This document shows, piece by piece, positions 8,763 to 16,608 of a DNA stretch of 64,000 bases; positions within the stretch are counted from its first letter, which is position 1, and the number at the start of each line of letters is the position of its first letter. A model generated the notes under the pieces. It did no database searches and was not told where the DNA came from. It was given only the letters and a program-made list of their open reading frames with translations. Source of the DNA: Snodgrassella sp. CFCC 13594 (GTDB lineage: Bacteria; Pseudomonadota; Gammaproteobacteria; Burkholderiales; Neisseriaceae). Location of the stretch: contig NZ_LQXR01000008.1 of NCBI RefSeq assembly GCF_001590725.1, positions 1 to 64,000 of the forward strand, written 5' to 3'. The translations under genes and the position numbers were made by a program.

Positions 8763-9055
8763 TCAATACTATCTAAGATTGCTTGGTAATCCTCAGATGC
8801 CAAATTATCCATTAGAAAGGAGATTGATAAAGCCTCAGCTGGAATACCGGGAACTGTCAATTGTTGCGTCCAATAAGCCAGTGTCTCTACGATGGTTTGT
8901 CGCACCTCGGATGATCCCGCTGGCTCGGCTACCTGTTCCAATGCATCCATAGCAGCCAACTCACCACCAATAGTGAGCGGCCGAACAGAATAATCACAGT
9001 AAATTTTGCCTTGGTATTCCAAGCCGAATGTAAATTGACCAGTTACACGCATCAT
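8681..9055 (-). CDS. Tail assembly chaperone, zero-frame product (Mu gp41 position)
   Basis: A 124-residue protein between the tail tube and tape measure, the position of the lambda gpG-type chaperone. It opens MMRVTGQFTFGLEYQGKIY and includes a helical core; the last residues are Ser/Gly/Pro-rich. The start overlaps the tube stop (ATGA). The A6 run near codon 113 allows a -1 shift into the 8481-8762 frame, giving the longer partner that would contact the tape measure. Family membership is inferred from position and the overlapping frames more than from sequence. Confidence 0.7.
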   Translation of the reverse strand: MMRVTGQFTFGLEYQGKIYCDYSVRPLTIGGELAAMDALEQVAEPAGSSEVRQTIVETLAYWTQQLTVPGIPAEALSISFLMDNLASEDYQAILDSIECLRVKSPAAGHVNTSEKSGPSGQITK

Positions 9056-9429
9056 TCAATCACCTTATCCAACGCAAACATTTCAATATCAATGCGAGCC
9101 TCGTTATCGACTTCATACTGTTCCGAACATTCGGAGCTAGTGCAGCCGATGTAGCTGATTCGAGCATCTTCCTTATTGATCGGGAAAATCGTAATCTTCG
9201 CATTGGTAATGTTGTCCCAGTCGATTTTGGTGTCGTCGATCGGAATGGCCGCAGTCAGGCTCAATTTGTATTCAGTCACGCCGTCTGCGTAACCGCGCAC
9301 TTTGCCACGACGGTTCATCGTTTTAACTGGCTTGCGACCGGTGGTGGTACTTGGCTTGATGCTGATAATCTCAACTTCAGTGCCGTTTACTTCCATAATC
9401 ACCGCGCCCGCATAAATAGCGTCACTCAT
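9052..9429 (-). CDS. Tail tube protein (Mu gpM-like)
   Basis: A 125-residue protein following the sheath, of the Mu tail tube family. It has the SIKPSTTTGRKPVKTMNRRG segment and many alternating beta-type residues. The inner tube polymer carries DNA through the contracted sheath. I chose the ATG at 9429, preceded by AAAGGA at good spacing; an upstream in-frame ATG at 9453 lacks such a site. Two Cys (CTSSEC) lie in a loop near residue 94. Confidence 0.85.
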   Translation of the reverse strand: MSDAIYAGAVIMEVNGTEVEIISIKPSTTTGRKPVKTMNRRGKVRGYADGVTEYKLSLTAAIPIDDTKIDWDNITNAKITIFPINKEDARISYIGCTSSECSEQYEVDNEARIDIEMFALDKVIE

Positions 9430-9486
9430 GTTGTGTCCTTTCGTGTTATCCAAGATAACCCGGCATGGCTATCTTGGCTTCATGGG

Positions 9487-10899
9487 TTACAGATACAGGT
9501 CAATCCGGGCCGCAAAAACATGCAAGCCGTTAACCACATCGGCAGGGATGATGGCATCCAACCGGTTTACATCCGAGCCATTGCGCTGTACCACCAGCAA
9601 GTTTTTGTTGGCCATCACTTCTTCCAGAATTTCTGCATCTTCACATTTAAGCAGCACATCCAGAATTTCAGACTTCACCCTGCGCGGCGTTTTGCTGGAT
9701 AGCTTGTCGCGAGGGAAACGCAAGGCAATGCGCTGGTCCACTGCATCGCGTACATAATCCAGCGTGCGGATGGTGGTGATGTCGAGCAATGCTGGGTCAT
9801 CGGTGCCGGTGGCGTTGGTGGTGTAAGTGGACACGGCACGCATGATTTGCACTTTGTTTGACTTTACTTCCAGCGGCGTTAAACCGTTGTATAAAGCACT
9901 GTTAAACTCAGCGTAAAGAGGCCAATCTGAATCTGGTGTTACGGTTAGCCCTTTGACTTCAAGGGTATTCAACGGCTTTGCTGGGTCTTCTTCATAAGCC
10001 AAAACGGCAGCGTAGCCTGCAGCAATAACCGCATTGCCCTCGATGGCTTTTTTGTACCACGCCACCGTAATGCGACCATCATTCAACTTGCCCGCAAAAG
10101 TCGTGCCGGTGGCCAAGGTGCCACGCCAGCCCATGACGCCGATACAACCACGCTTTTCAATGGCGTTGGATACTGCCTCAATGTGATCTGATAACTTGGC
10201 TGCATTCGCATCATCGGTAAATGCACTGCATATCACCTGATAGCGTTTACCAGCCACCACATCCAGTGCTGGGCCAATATCGCCGTTTACATCTCCGCTG
10301 GCAAAAGCAGTTACAGCAAAAGAAATGTCGCTGGCGGTACAGGTGGCGCTCACGCTGATTTCATTGCCAATAGCACCTTTGTTCTTGGCTGTTAATGCCA
10401 GCGTTCCGGCCGCACCGGCGGCGGTAACCTGCGTGTCAGGCACGTTAACCACTGTGCGCAGTCGGGTAGCAATGTCAGCCGCTGTGTCGCCACTGGAGAT
10501 TGAGGTTTGGTAAGCAGTACCACCAATGGTCACTGTGGCCACGCCGACACTTGTTGCGGTGCCCGTGAATGTAACGCTGCCTGTTGCGGCGACCCCAGCC
10601 TCTGCATCGGCAACGCCAATTACTGTCAAATCCAAATAAGCGTTATTGGTAAATGCCTGCGTCACACATCGATGCGCCCACGAACCAGAGCCAAATAAAT
10701 CAGCAGCATCAGCGTCACTGAATAACTGCACGGGTTCTAGCGCCGCTTGTTTACCCGCTGACAACATTGGCGCCACCAGCAACATCTTTTGTGGATTCTG
10801 TGGCAAGCCGCGAACCGCATTGCGGGTGTTAAATTCAATATAACGGCCCGGCACACGGATGCTGCTCGGGATTGTGTCAAAAGAAACTTGATTAGCCAT
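9487..10899 (-). CDS. Contractile tail sheath protein (Mu gpL)
   Basis: A 470-residue sheath protein whose polymer contracts to drive the tube. The N-terminus (SFDTIPSSIRVPGRYIEFN) and the closing region (RIALRFPRDKLSSKTPRR, then DVVNGLHVFAARIDLYL) are typical of the Mu L family. The segment around 105-210 is a Ser/Thr/Ala-rich beta insertion found in Mu-type sheaths and probably forms the outer domain. The start overlaps the gp38 stop as TAATG. It is followed by the tube gene after 57 bases. Confidence 0.92.
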   Translation of the reverse strand: MANQVSFDTIPSSIRVPGRYIEFNTRNAVRGLPQNPQKMLLVAPMLSAGKQAALEPVQLFSDADAADLFGSGSWAHRCVTQAFTNNAYLDLTVIGVADAEAGVAATGSVTFTGTATSVGVATVTIGGTAYQTSISSGDTAADIATRLRTVVNVPDTQVTAAGAAGTLALTAKNKGAIGNEISVSATCTASDISFAVTAFASGDVNGDIGPALDVVAGKRYQVICSAFTDDANAAKLSDHIEAVSNAIEKRGCIGVMGWRGTLATGTTFAGKLNDGRITVAWYKKAIEGNAVIAAGYAAVLAYEEDPAKPLNTLEVKGLTVTPDSDWPLYAEFNSALYNGLTPLEVKSNKVQIMRAVSTYTTNATGTDDPALLDITTIRTLDYVRDAVDQRIALRFPRDKLSSKTPRRVKSEILDVLLKCEDAEILEEVMANKNLLVVQRNGSDVNRLDAIIPADVVNGLHVFAARIDLYL

Positions 10900-11087
10900 T
10901 ATTTGGCTCCTTTTGTCTTGGTGGCGGCTTCGGCCTCGGTGACATCAACGACCAGGCATAAATCACCATCTGCGAGCAAGCGGCGGTAATACACCGTATC
11001 CGACACTTCCACCAGTTTGTCTTCAATATAGTCATGCACGCGTTTTTCCAGCGGTACGCGCAAACCATCTGCGGCTTTTACTTTCAT
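10899..11087 (-). CDS. Small head-tail gene, DUF2635 (Mu gp38)
   Basis: A 62-residue protein of the DUF2635 family, found immediately before the sheath gene in Mu-like phages (Mu gp38). The core reads VPLEKRVHDYIEDKLVEV, then VYYRRLLADGDL. It overlaps gp37 by ATGA and the sheath by TAATG, so it is translated in chain with them. The function is not established; its co-occurrence with the sheath suggests a tail role. Confidence 0.85.
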   Translation of the reverse strand: MKVKAADGLRVPLEKRVHDYIEDKLVEVSDTVYYRRLLADGDLCLVVDVTEAEAATKTKGAK

Positions 11088-11739
11088 GGCTGCTCCTCGT
11101 TAAGTCGTAGCTCGCTGTGTACTTGCGCGCCTAACTTATCATCAAAAATCAAAGAATCCATCCGCAAAAATTCAGGGTATGGGTCGGACAATTCGCCCTG
11201 GTATTGCGTGAATACATAATCAGGATTGGCCTTATCTGTCGTTTCTTCTGGGAAGCGACCACTTTCCAGTGCTGTGAAATTCCAAGTTGCTTCAAATTCA
11301 ATAGCCACAACACTCAACGCACCGTTTTGAACCACGGCATTATTCAAAATCGTGCGCACTTTTTTGGGTACCAAACCAAAGCTGTTGAGCTTTTCATCCA
11401 GCCGTTGGCCAGATAACAATCGCAAAACAGCAAATATCAAATCATTGCTGCCCACTTCGCGCTTGTCTAAACCGCCTTGGCGGCCTGCAAGCTCACTGCG
11501 CAGGCTGCGGCTGGCGGCCATCACCACCATCGTGGCAGTCTGCTCATACAGCTGCTTAGATGTGGATTTGGTGTCAATCTTGGCACCGCCATAGGTCACC
11601 CAACAGCAGGGCACTTGCTTGATTGCATTGGCCCAGTTTTCATTGTCCAGCTCACCGCCGTAGCTTTTGACCTGGCGAACCAATTTGCCTAGCCTTTGGC
11701 CAAACGATCCACGATGGCGGTTTCAATATCAGTTATCAC
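11084..11739 (-). CDS. Mu gp37-like protein (DUF1834), apparent single-base deletion
   Basis: The open frame from 11683 begins at a weak TTG in mid-domain. Upstream, another frame encodes DIETAIVDRLAKG from a GTG at 11739 that overlaps the gp36 stop. One extra base in the minus-strand GGCTAGG at about 11688-11694 (restoring GGCCTAGG) joins them into LAKGLGKLVRQVKSYGGELD, the normal DUF1834 beginning, for about 217 residues. DUF1834 is the Mu gp37 tail terminator-position protein. The gap looks like a sequencing deletion rather than decay. It overlaps gp38 by ATGA. Confidence 0.8.
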
Positions 11740-12148
11740 GTGCAAACACCCGGTTTTTGTTGTTCACAAATTGCACCGTATCGCCGCTGGCCACTTGGTC
11801 GCCATCCGCCTCAATACCCAAAGTAACATCGCCTTTGGCCAAACCTTCGAGCAGCTTCAGAACATCAATTTTGTAGCGCCGTTCGATTTCTTCGGTGATG
11901 CTTACCCCGTTAGTGGCACATAAGCGATAGCGGGCAATATCGCAGCATAAGCGGGTGAGGATGGGCGGGACTTCAACAAACGGCAGCGGATAGCGACCCA
12001 GATAACCATTGATTTCTGCCGTAGCGTCGGCAAGAGCCACTTCAGCAACGTCATGGTCAATTTGATTGTCTTGGTTACGGTCGGTGATTTGCATCACTTC
12101 CAATTCACCGAACCGAGCAACCATATCCGCTACCGTTGCATAATTCAT
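11729..12148 (-). CDS. Mu gp36-like protein (DUF1320), head-tail connector
   Basis: A 139-residue DUF1320 protein (Mu gp36), equivalent to head-completion or adaptor proteins of other phages. Family signs are the start MNYATVADMVARFGELE, the Ala-rich helix DATAEINGYLGRYPLP and the CCDIARYRL helix. The start overlaps the gp35 stop (ATGA) and its stop overlaps the GTG start of gp37. Confidence 0.88.
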   Translation of the reverse strand: MNYATVADMVARFGELEVMQITDRNQDNQIDHDVAEVALADATAEINGYLGRYPLPFVEVPPILTRLCCDIARYRLCATNGVSITEEIERRYKIDVLKLLEGLAKGDVTLGIEADGDQVASGDTVQFVNNKNRVFARDN

Positions 12149-12510
12149 TGCGTAGCATCCTGGGCTGCACGCAAGGTCACGCCGCGCACTTCAAGCTGTG
12201 GGTCTGCCGCGATGCGTGTCCAATCGCGTTCATTCAACAACTCGGAGCGGTTGAGCACGCGCCACTCTTGCCCAAATTGCAGCCCGCCGCGCCAAAATGA
12301 GCCACCGCTACGGGTACGCACGGCCATCACTTCGGCTTCGTGAATGTTGGCTGGGTAGCCATCTTCAATAATTTCCTCGGTGGCCACTGGCTCCGGCGGT
12401 TCATTTTCAGCCGCATCCTTGATTTCGGCGGCGGCTTTTGCTTCTGCAGCGGCTTGCTTTTCTGCCGCTATGCGTGCGCGTTTTTCAGCAGCGGTTTCGG
12501 CTTTTGCCAT
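12145..12510 (-). CDS. Mu gp35-like head-associated protein
   Basis: A 121-residue protein. The first ~45 residues are a highly charged Ala/Glu/Lys helix (AAEKRARIAAEKQAAAEAKA). The rest is the small domain seen in Mu gp35/HI1506-type proteins, including VRTRSGGSFWRGG and FGQEWRVLNR. It sits between major head and gp36, so a head decoration or joining role is likely. The ATG has AGGAGACGAGA directly upstream. Confidence 0.75.
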   Translation of the reverse strand: MAKAETAAEKRARIAAEKQAAAEAKAAAEIKDAAENEPPEPVATEEIIEDGYPANIHEAEVMAVRTRSGGSFWRGGLQFGQEWRVLNRSELLNERDWTRIAADPQLEVRGVTLRAAQDATQ

Positions 12511-12523
12511 TCTCGTCTCCTGT

Positions 12524-12541
12524 GGGCGGCTCCCGCCGCCC
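12524..12541 (-). other. GC-rich hairpin between major head gene and gp35
   Basis: GGGCGGC-TCCC-GCCGCCC, a perfect 7-base stem with no T run, nine bases after the major-head stop. It could stabilise the head mRNA 3' end or lower read-through into gp35. Confidence 0.5.
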
Positions 12542-12550
12542 GGTCAATGG

Positions 12551-13462
12551 TTAGGCCAGCTGCGGCTCAACATGCAATTCCAAGCGACCGGCCCAGATGT
12601 TGGTGGTGCCGTCTTGAATGGTTTGCTCCAAAATTTTGCGTGCGTCTTCTTCCAAAGCAGGCGGCACAATCAACTTGGTTGGATTGATTTTGAGCGTCTT
12701 GCCACCATCGGCTTTGATGGTTTTCATCTTCGCCACCACCGCGGCCAAATTTTCTTTTGTAAGTGCCGTTTTTTCAGCCATATGCGCCAGTTGCCACAAG
12801 CCAAATCCAGCGTTACCGCGCGCCCGAATGCCGTACAAATAGGCATCTTCCATGAACACCTTGTCCGATTTTGAAGGGTCAAACTTGGTTTCAAATTCCG
12901 GTGCAGTACGTTCTTGCCATACCATCGGCTTCAGCACGTTGCTGTCGTCAATGATGTACCAAGTTGGCGCATCAGCAGCGGCACCTGTAGTCAAATTTGA
13001 CTGCATGGTGGCCACGCCGCTGCCATCGACATTCGGATAAAGCGGGTGGTCGGTATCAAAGAAATTTTGGCCGTCATAACCCAGCGTAGATTTACCAGAT
13101 GGCAACATGCCCCACACCAAATCGTCAGGCAACTCAGCGGCGGCTACGCCAGCTTGCTGCATCACAGGTCGGTAAATACCGACTTGGTCGTCTTCAATAT
13201 CCGTACGGGCGATGCTCACCGTTGATTCATACAGCTTGTTGGTGATAGACATCGCTTCTTTGCCAAGCTTTTGAATCTGTCGCTCGCCGACCCATTCACG
13301 CATCTGTGGGAATGCAGACAACCAGGCATAAGTGTTGACGGCCGTCGTTGACGGAATTTTCATGGCGATAACCGACCAGCTTGGGTCGCGATGCTTTAAG
13401 CCAGCGGCGAATTCCTTGCGGAATGCGATGGTTAATGCTTCCAAAATAGCGGTTTTATTCAT
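12551..13462 (-). CDS. Major head (capsid) subunit, Mu gpT-like
   Basis: A 303-residue protein of the Mu-like head subunit family. Characteristic stretches are SWSVIAMKIPSTTAVNTYAW near the start, FPQMREWVGER, the GKSTLGYDGQNFFDTDHP segment and a C-terminal INPTKLIVPPALE. It forms the icosahedral shell. The first base of its ATG overlaps the stop of the protease gene (TAATG), so protease/scaffold and shell protein are coupled. A strong hairpin follows the stop. Confidence 0.93.
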   Translation of the reverse strand: MNKTAILEALTIAFRKEFAAGLKHRDPSWSVIAMKIPSTTAVNTYAWLSAFPQMREWVGERQIQKLGKEAMSITNKLYESTVSIARTDIEDDQVGIYRPVMQQAGVAAAELPDDLVWGMLPSGKSTLGYDGQNFFDTDHPLYPNVDGSGVATMQSNLTTGAAADAPTWYIIDDSNVLKPMVWQERTAPEFETKFDPSKSDKVFMEDAYLYGIRARGNAGFGLWQLAHMAEKTALTKENLAAVVAKMKTIKADGGKTLKINPTKLIVPPALEEDARKILEQTIQDGTTNIWAGRLELHVEPQLA

Positions 13463-14019
13463 TATTTCTGCTCCAGTACTTGAGTTCGATATTCGACGTC
13501 AGACATGCCGAGCATTTTTGCGGCCGCAGTTTGCTCTGCAGTCAGTGCCACTGTTTTGTCACCTGCGGGCGGCTGCGTGGCAGTCTGCGTACCGCCCAAA
13601 GCTGCTACTGGTGTCACTGTGCCCAGATAAGCAGTCAACTGAGCCAAGCCGCCTTCGGTTTTGGCCAAGCCAGCCGCCCAATCTTTTTGGGCCGGTAGCA
13701 ACTTACCCGAGGCCAAGGCATCGGCAATGACGGTGCTGGCCTTATCGCCATTGATTTGCGCGCTCAACGCTGCAATTTGGGTCTGCAAATCTTTCATAAC
13801 TTCTACCGACACAAACTTAGCTGGGTCGGGCTGCTTGCCACCATCGGCTGTCAAAGCAGCAATTTTGGTATCACGGGTTTGCAATTCATCAAACACAGCA
13901 GACAACGCAACGGGTTGCTGCTTTTGTTTTTCAATCAGCGCCGATAACGCTGCTTTCATCTCATCTTCAGTTGCTTCGGGTGTTTGAAACACCTGGCGCA
14001 ACAAAGCTACTAAGTCCAT
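13462..14019 (-). CDS. Nested scaffold protein (Mu gpZ-like), in frame inside the protease gene
   Basis: An in-frame ATG at 14017-14019 inside the protease gene has AGAAGGAAAACCC just upstream, a better ribosome site than most genes here. It would give the 185-residue C-terminal part alone, beginning MDLVALLRQVFQ. In Mu the protease (gpI) and scaffold (gpZ) are made in exactly this nested way. The sequence is Ala/Gln/Thr-rich and helical, as scaffolds are. Confidence 0.65.
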   Translation of the reverse strand: MDLVALLRQVFQTPEATEDEMKAALSALIEKQKQQPVALSAVFDELQTRDTKIAALTADGGKQPDPAKFVSVEVMKDLQTQIAALSAQINGDKASTVIADALASGKLLPAQKDWAAGLAKTEGGLAQLTAYLGTVTPVAALGGTQTATQPPAGDKTVALTAEQTAAAKMLGMSDVEYRTQVLEQK

Positions 14020-14553
14020 TGGGTTTTCCTTCTGGTTGGGTGGGGTTAAAAACTGTGCGCTGGCAGCGGCCAATATTTCGTCCATGCCATCCAGTGCGGG
14101 GAAATTGGTTAATGCCGCGTGATACAGCTTGCGCACATAGCCTTGGGTGTCATATGCAAAAACCGCGCTGATATAACGATATTCACGAGCCGCAATCATC
14201 TGCGCCGCTTTGTCCGTCCAGTTGGCATCAGCAAACAATCCTTGCGGCGTGAACTCAAAATAATTCATCCATCCTGCCGCCGGTGCCGGTTGTCCGTTGG
14301 TTTCTTTGTTGAGCGTTTGGTGCTCATAATCAATGACCAAATCGTTTTGCGCCGCATTAGCCAGCTTGGCCACATCATGGCCGTTTTCTTCAGTCAGGAA
14401 CCAAGCGGGTACATCAGTTGGCCGACTGTCCGTAGCTGAGCGAAACTCGCCATAAGGCAAAAGCTGGACGCGTGATGATTTTGGCGCGCCTTCTCCGATT
14501 GTCTGAATTTCAAATGTAAGTGCCGCGAGGGCCAATTGTTTTTTGCGTGGCAT
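13462..14553 (-). CDS. Head maturation protease (Mu gpI-like)
   Basis: About 363 residues in two parts. The N-terminal ~175 form the Mu I protease domain (VQLLPYGEFRSATDSRP, then DVPAWFLTEENG and LVIDYEHQT), and the C-terminal ~185 are the scaffold. The protease trims scaffold and shell during capsid maturation. I chose the ATG at 14553, preceded by AGGAAAACCACCG; in-frame ATGs at 14580 and 14595 lack a site as good. It is the first gene of a late block, 58 bases after late element 3. Confidence 0.88.
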   Translation of the reverse strand: MPRKKQLALAALTFEIQTIGEGAPKSSRVQLLPYGEFRSATDSRPTDVPAWFLTEENGHDVAKLANAAQNDLVIDYEHQTLNKETNGQPAPAAGWMNYFEFTPQGLFADANWTDKAAQMIAAREYRYISAVFAYDTQGYVRKLYHAALTNFPALDGMDEILAAASAQFLTPPNQKENPMDLVALLRQVFQTPEATEDEMKAALSALIEKQKQQPVALSAVFDELQTRDTKIAALTADGGKQPDPAKFVSVEVMKDLQTQIAALSAQINGDKASTVIADALASGKLLPAQKDWAAGLAKTEGGLAQLTAYLGTVTPVAALGGTQTATQPPAGDKTVALTAEQTAAAKMLGMSDVEYRTQVLEQK

Positions 14554-14611
14554 CGGTGGTTTTCCTGTCGATGCTGGCATTTTTACGCAGACCATTTGGC
14601 CGCATAGAGTG

Positions 14612-14627
14612 GAAGAGCTTCAGTGGG
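14612..14627 (-). promoter_or_regulatory. Late-promoter element 3 (before protease/head block)
   Basis: Minus-strand CCCACTGAAGCTCTTC, followed by CACTCTATGCG, which could hold a TATGCG -10. It lies 58 bases before the protease start and downstream of a strong terminator. Its position equals that of the Mu late promoter P-I. Confidence 0.6.
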
Positions 14628-14756
14628 ATGTTGGCCCACAAACTGAGATTGTGTGATTTGTAATGAGCGCACCAGTTTATAAATCGCGCACAGGGTATTT
14701 AAAGGGTGTTTAAAACCCGTTATTTCTTGTTTTACGCATGATGGCCGCTAAAACAT

Positions 14757-14780
14757 AAAAAAACGCCACAGCGGGCGTTT
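14757..14780 (-). terminator. Terminator after gpG
   Basis: Minus-strand AAACGCC-CGCTGT-GGCGTTT followed by TTTT, 18 bases after the gpG stop. It ends the lysis/packaging block. The interval between here and late element 3 (14628-14756) contains no gene I can see. Confidence 0.8.
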
Positions 14781-14797
14781 ATGTCGATTTAAGATAA

Positions 14798-15220
14798 TCA
14801 ATGCATAATGCTTTGGAAATACTTTTGTACATCATCCAAAATGTCGGCCTCGTCCTGGGGCGTGATCATCATAAATGGGCGCGCAGGTATGGTAACTGAT
14901 CGCCCGCGACCAGCCTGGCCGCCGAAGTTGTGAATTGCTGCATAAATACTATTGGTGCCGACAACTGCGCTGCCATTGTCTGAATACTCACTGATGCTAC
15001 CGCGCAGGCGGCCAGTGTCGGTGAGCGGCTTGCCCACCCGGTATTTCAACCCGAGCCATGCAGGCCGCCCGCCAGCATCAAAGTTTTGCATCACGGCGCT
15101 GTACATCGTGCCTGAAATATTGCGCATCAGCGGTGACAGGTTGGTTACCCCATCAATCAACCGCTCAATTTGGGCCAATACTTCGTTTTCATTACTGATT
15201 TTGATTTCAATGTATGCCAT
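14798..15220 (-). CDS. Virion morphogenesis protein (Mu gpG-like)
   Basis: A 140-residue protein of the phage virion morphogenesis family (Mu gpG, tail completion-like). Family segments are PLMRNISGTMYSAVMQNF, WLGLKYR, LTDTGRLRGSIS and AAIHNFGG, then IPARPFM near the end. It acts in joining head and tail. It follows the MuF gene across a 90-base structured gap and is the last gene before a terminator. GGAGC lies close before its ATG. Confidence 0.85.
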   Translation of the reverse strand: MAYIEIKISNENEVLAQIERLIDGVTNLSPLMRNISGTMYSAVMQNFDAGGRPAWLGLKYRVGKPLTDTGRLRGSISEYSDNGSAVVGTNSIYAAIHNFGGQAGRGRSVTIPARPFMMITPQDEADILDDVQKYFQSIMH

Positions 15221-15221
15221 G

Positions 15222-15322
15222 TTATGATGCTCCTATGGCCACTGGAAAAGCGGTGAATCTGCCTACCGCAGCCTTGCTTTGCATGAGCGTGTGTAGGATA
15301 GCGGCAGACCTACCCAGTGGCC
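15222..15322 (-). other. Structured gap between MuF and gpG with nested inverted repeats
   Basis: Outer arms GGCCACTGG (15237-15245) and CCAGTGGCC (15314-15322, overlapping the MuF stop) enclose inner arms TCTGCC (15258-15263) and GGCAGA (15303-15308). A 20-codon frame (ATG at 15284, stop at 15222) runs through it and stops just before gpG; it may be chance. A folded mRNA region tuning gpG translation is the simplest reading. Confidence 0.45.
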
Positions 15323-16608
15323 TTTACTGTTTCTTGCTTTTCCAGCAGCCGTTTCAATTCATCTTTACCCGCGTATCTGTAAGACTGCACATATATTTCA
15401 TCCGCTTTGCCAACATATTTAATCACCGCCAACAGCATGTGCTTGTCTGCTTTCTTCAACAGTGAAAAGACAGAACCGCTTTTGAAAATGTAATCCGGTT
15501 CAGCAATCACATCCGGCAATAAGCCATAAACCGCTGCATCAAAATTCTGTCCGGTTCGGCTATCCACTTGCTTAATCAATGTATCGTCTGATAGCCACGC
15601 CGTAGCGCGGCCAACACCCATCGCCTTTTGATTTTCATGTGACAGCACGCCTGCAGCAAATTTCAGTTGCCGTGATAGCGTATTGCGTATGCTAATTCGC
15701 TCGAATGAGGTTGGCTTACCATCCACGCCCAAACGATTTTTGACTTGTTCAAACTCGTTTTGAAGCTGCTTTAAACCCGCTTTAAACTCGGGTCCCGTCA
15801 TGTCGGCCTTGGCAAACACCTGGGCCAGTGTGTGATCGTAGCGATCTAAATCGGGGCGGTAGTTCATGCGCCCGGCATTGTAATCAAAGCCGCGGTCTGT
15901 GGTCACAACAGTGCCATCCGGTGCTTTGTATGCCTTGGTTGGGTAGGTATCGCCCCGCTTGTTGTAAATCTTGTTGGTCTCAATAAAATTGCTTTCAGTA
16001 CTTTCGCCGACAATCAAGCCTCGCCTGGTGACATCGCGTTCGGCCAAGGCAGTGACAGAGCAGCGGCAGTTGTAGCCGTTAGGCGGATAAAACGTCGCCC
16101 AAAATGGGTCATCGTAGCGATACACCAAGCCAGACATAGCCAAGTGGGACGGACGTGTGCGCGAATCGCCGACCGCGTTGTATTGCCAATACGGGCGATT
16201 GTCGATGTTGCCCATGTAGGTTTGGTATTGCCCGGCGCTAAAAGCGCTCTGCATATTGGTGCGGTACAAGGTTTCTAATCGCCTTGGTGCGCCATACACT
16301 TCGCCGCTTTTTGGGTCGATGATTTCTTTGCCGCCATTGCCGTCTGGATGAAGCCAGCCTGCAGTCTGCATGTGGTTCAGTAATTCTTTTTTGAATGTCG
16401 AAAACGGCGTGCCTTCGGCTGCAGACTTCACCATCGCGTCTTTAATGCTTTGCAGCATGTCTAAGTCAGTAATGCGCGATACCGTAACCACTTTTGCCAA
16501 TTCACTGGCTGTGAGCTCACGATAACTTTGTGTAGTCACGCCTTTGGCTTTCAACCAATCTATGGCCTTGGTCGGCGGCAAATCCAGCGCAAAACTAAGC
16601 TTGGGCAT
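15310..16608 (-). CDS. MuF-like head morphogenesis protein with C-terminal nuclease-like domain (Mu gp30)
   Basis: A 432-residue protein. The first ~270 residues are the MuF minor head domain: RRLETLYRTNMQSAFSAGQY, the DSRTRPSHLAMSG motif, and FYPPNGYNCRCSV with its Cys pair. Residues ~310-430 (WLSDDTLIKQV, DAAVYGLLPDVIAEPDYIF, ADEIYVQSYRYAG) resemble the phage Barnase-EndoU-like nuclease (PBECR) domains often fused to MuF, thought to be toxins carried in the capsid. The nuclease call is from memory of the pattern and less sure than the MuF call. It overlaps gp29 by 14 bases. Confidence 0.85.
   Translation of the reverse strand: MPKLSFALDLPPTKAIDWLKAKGVTTQSYRELTASELAKVVTVSRITDLDMLQSIKDAMVKSAAEGTPFSTFKKELLNHMQTAGWLHPDGNGGKEIIDPKSGEVYGAPRRLETLYRTNMQSAFSAGQYQTYMGNIDNRPYWQYNAVGDSRTRPSHLAMSGLVYRYDDPFWATFYPPNGYNCRCSVTALAERDVTRRGLIVGESTESNFIETNKIYNKRGDTYPTKAYKAPDGTVVTTDRGFDYNAGRMNYRPDLDRYDHTLAQVFAKADMTGPEFKAGLKQLQNEFEQVKNRLGVDGKPTSFERISIRNTLSRQLKFAAGVLSHENQKAMGVGRATAWLSDDTLIKQVDSRTGQNFDAAVYGLLPDVIAEPDYIFKSGSVFSLLKKADKHMLLAVIKYVGKADEIYVQSYRYAGKDELKRLLEKQETVKATG

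Noticed and set aside
8481..9055. Chaperone frame break considered as another sequencing deletion
   Set aside because: Overlapping frames are expected at this exact place in tail operons, and an A6 slip site is present, so programmed slippage is more likely.
15222..15284. 20-codon frame within the structured gap before gpG
   Set aside because: Too short and without its own ribosome site; noted only within the inverted-repeat feature.
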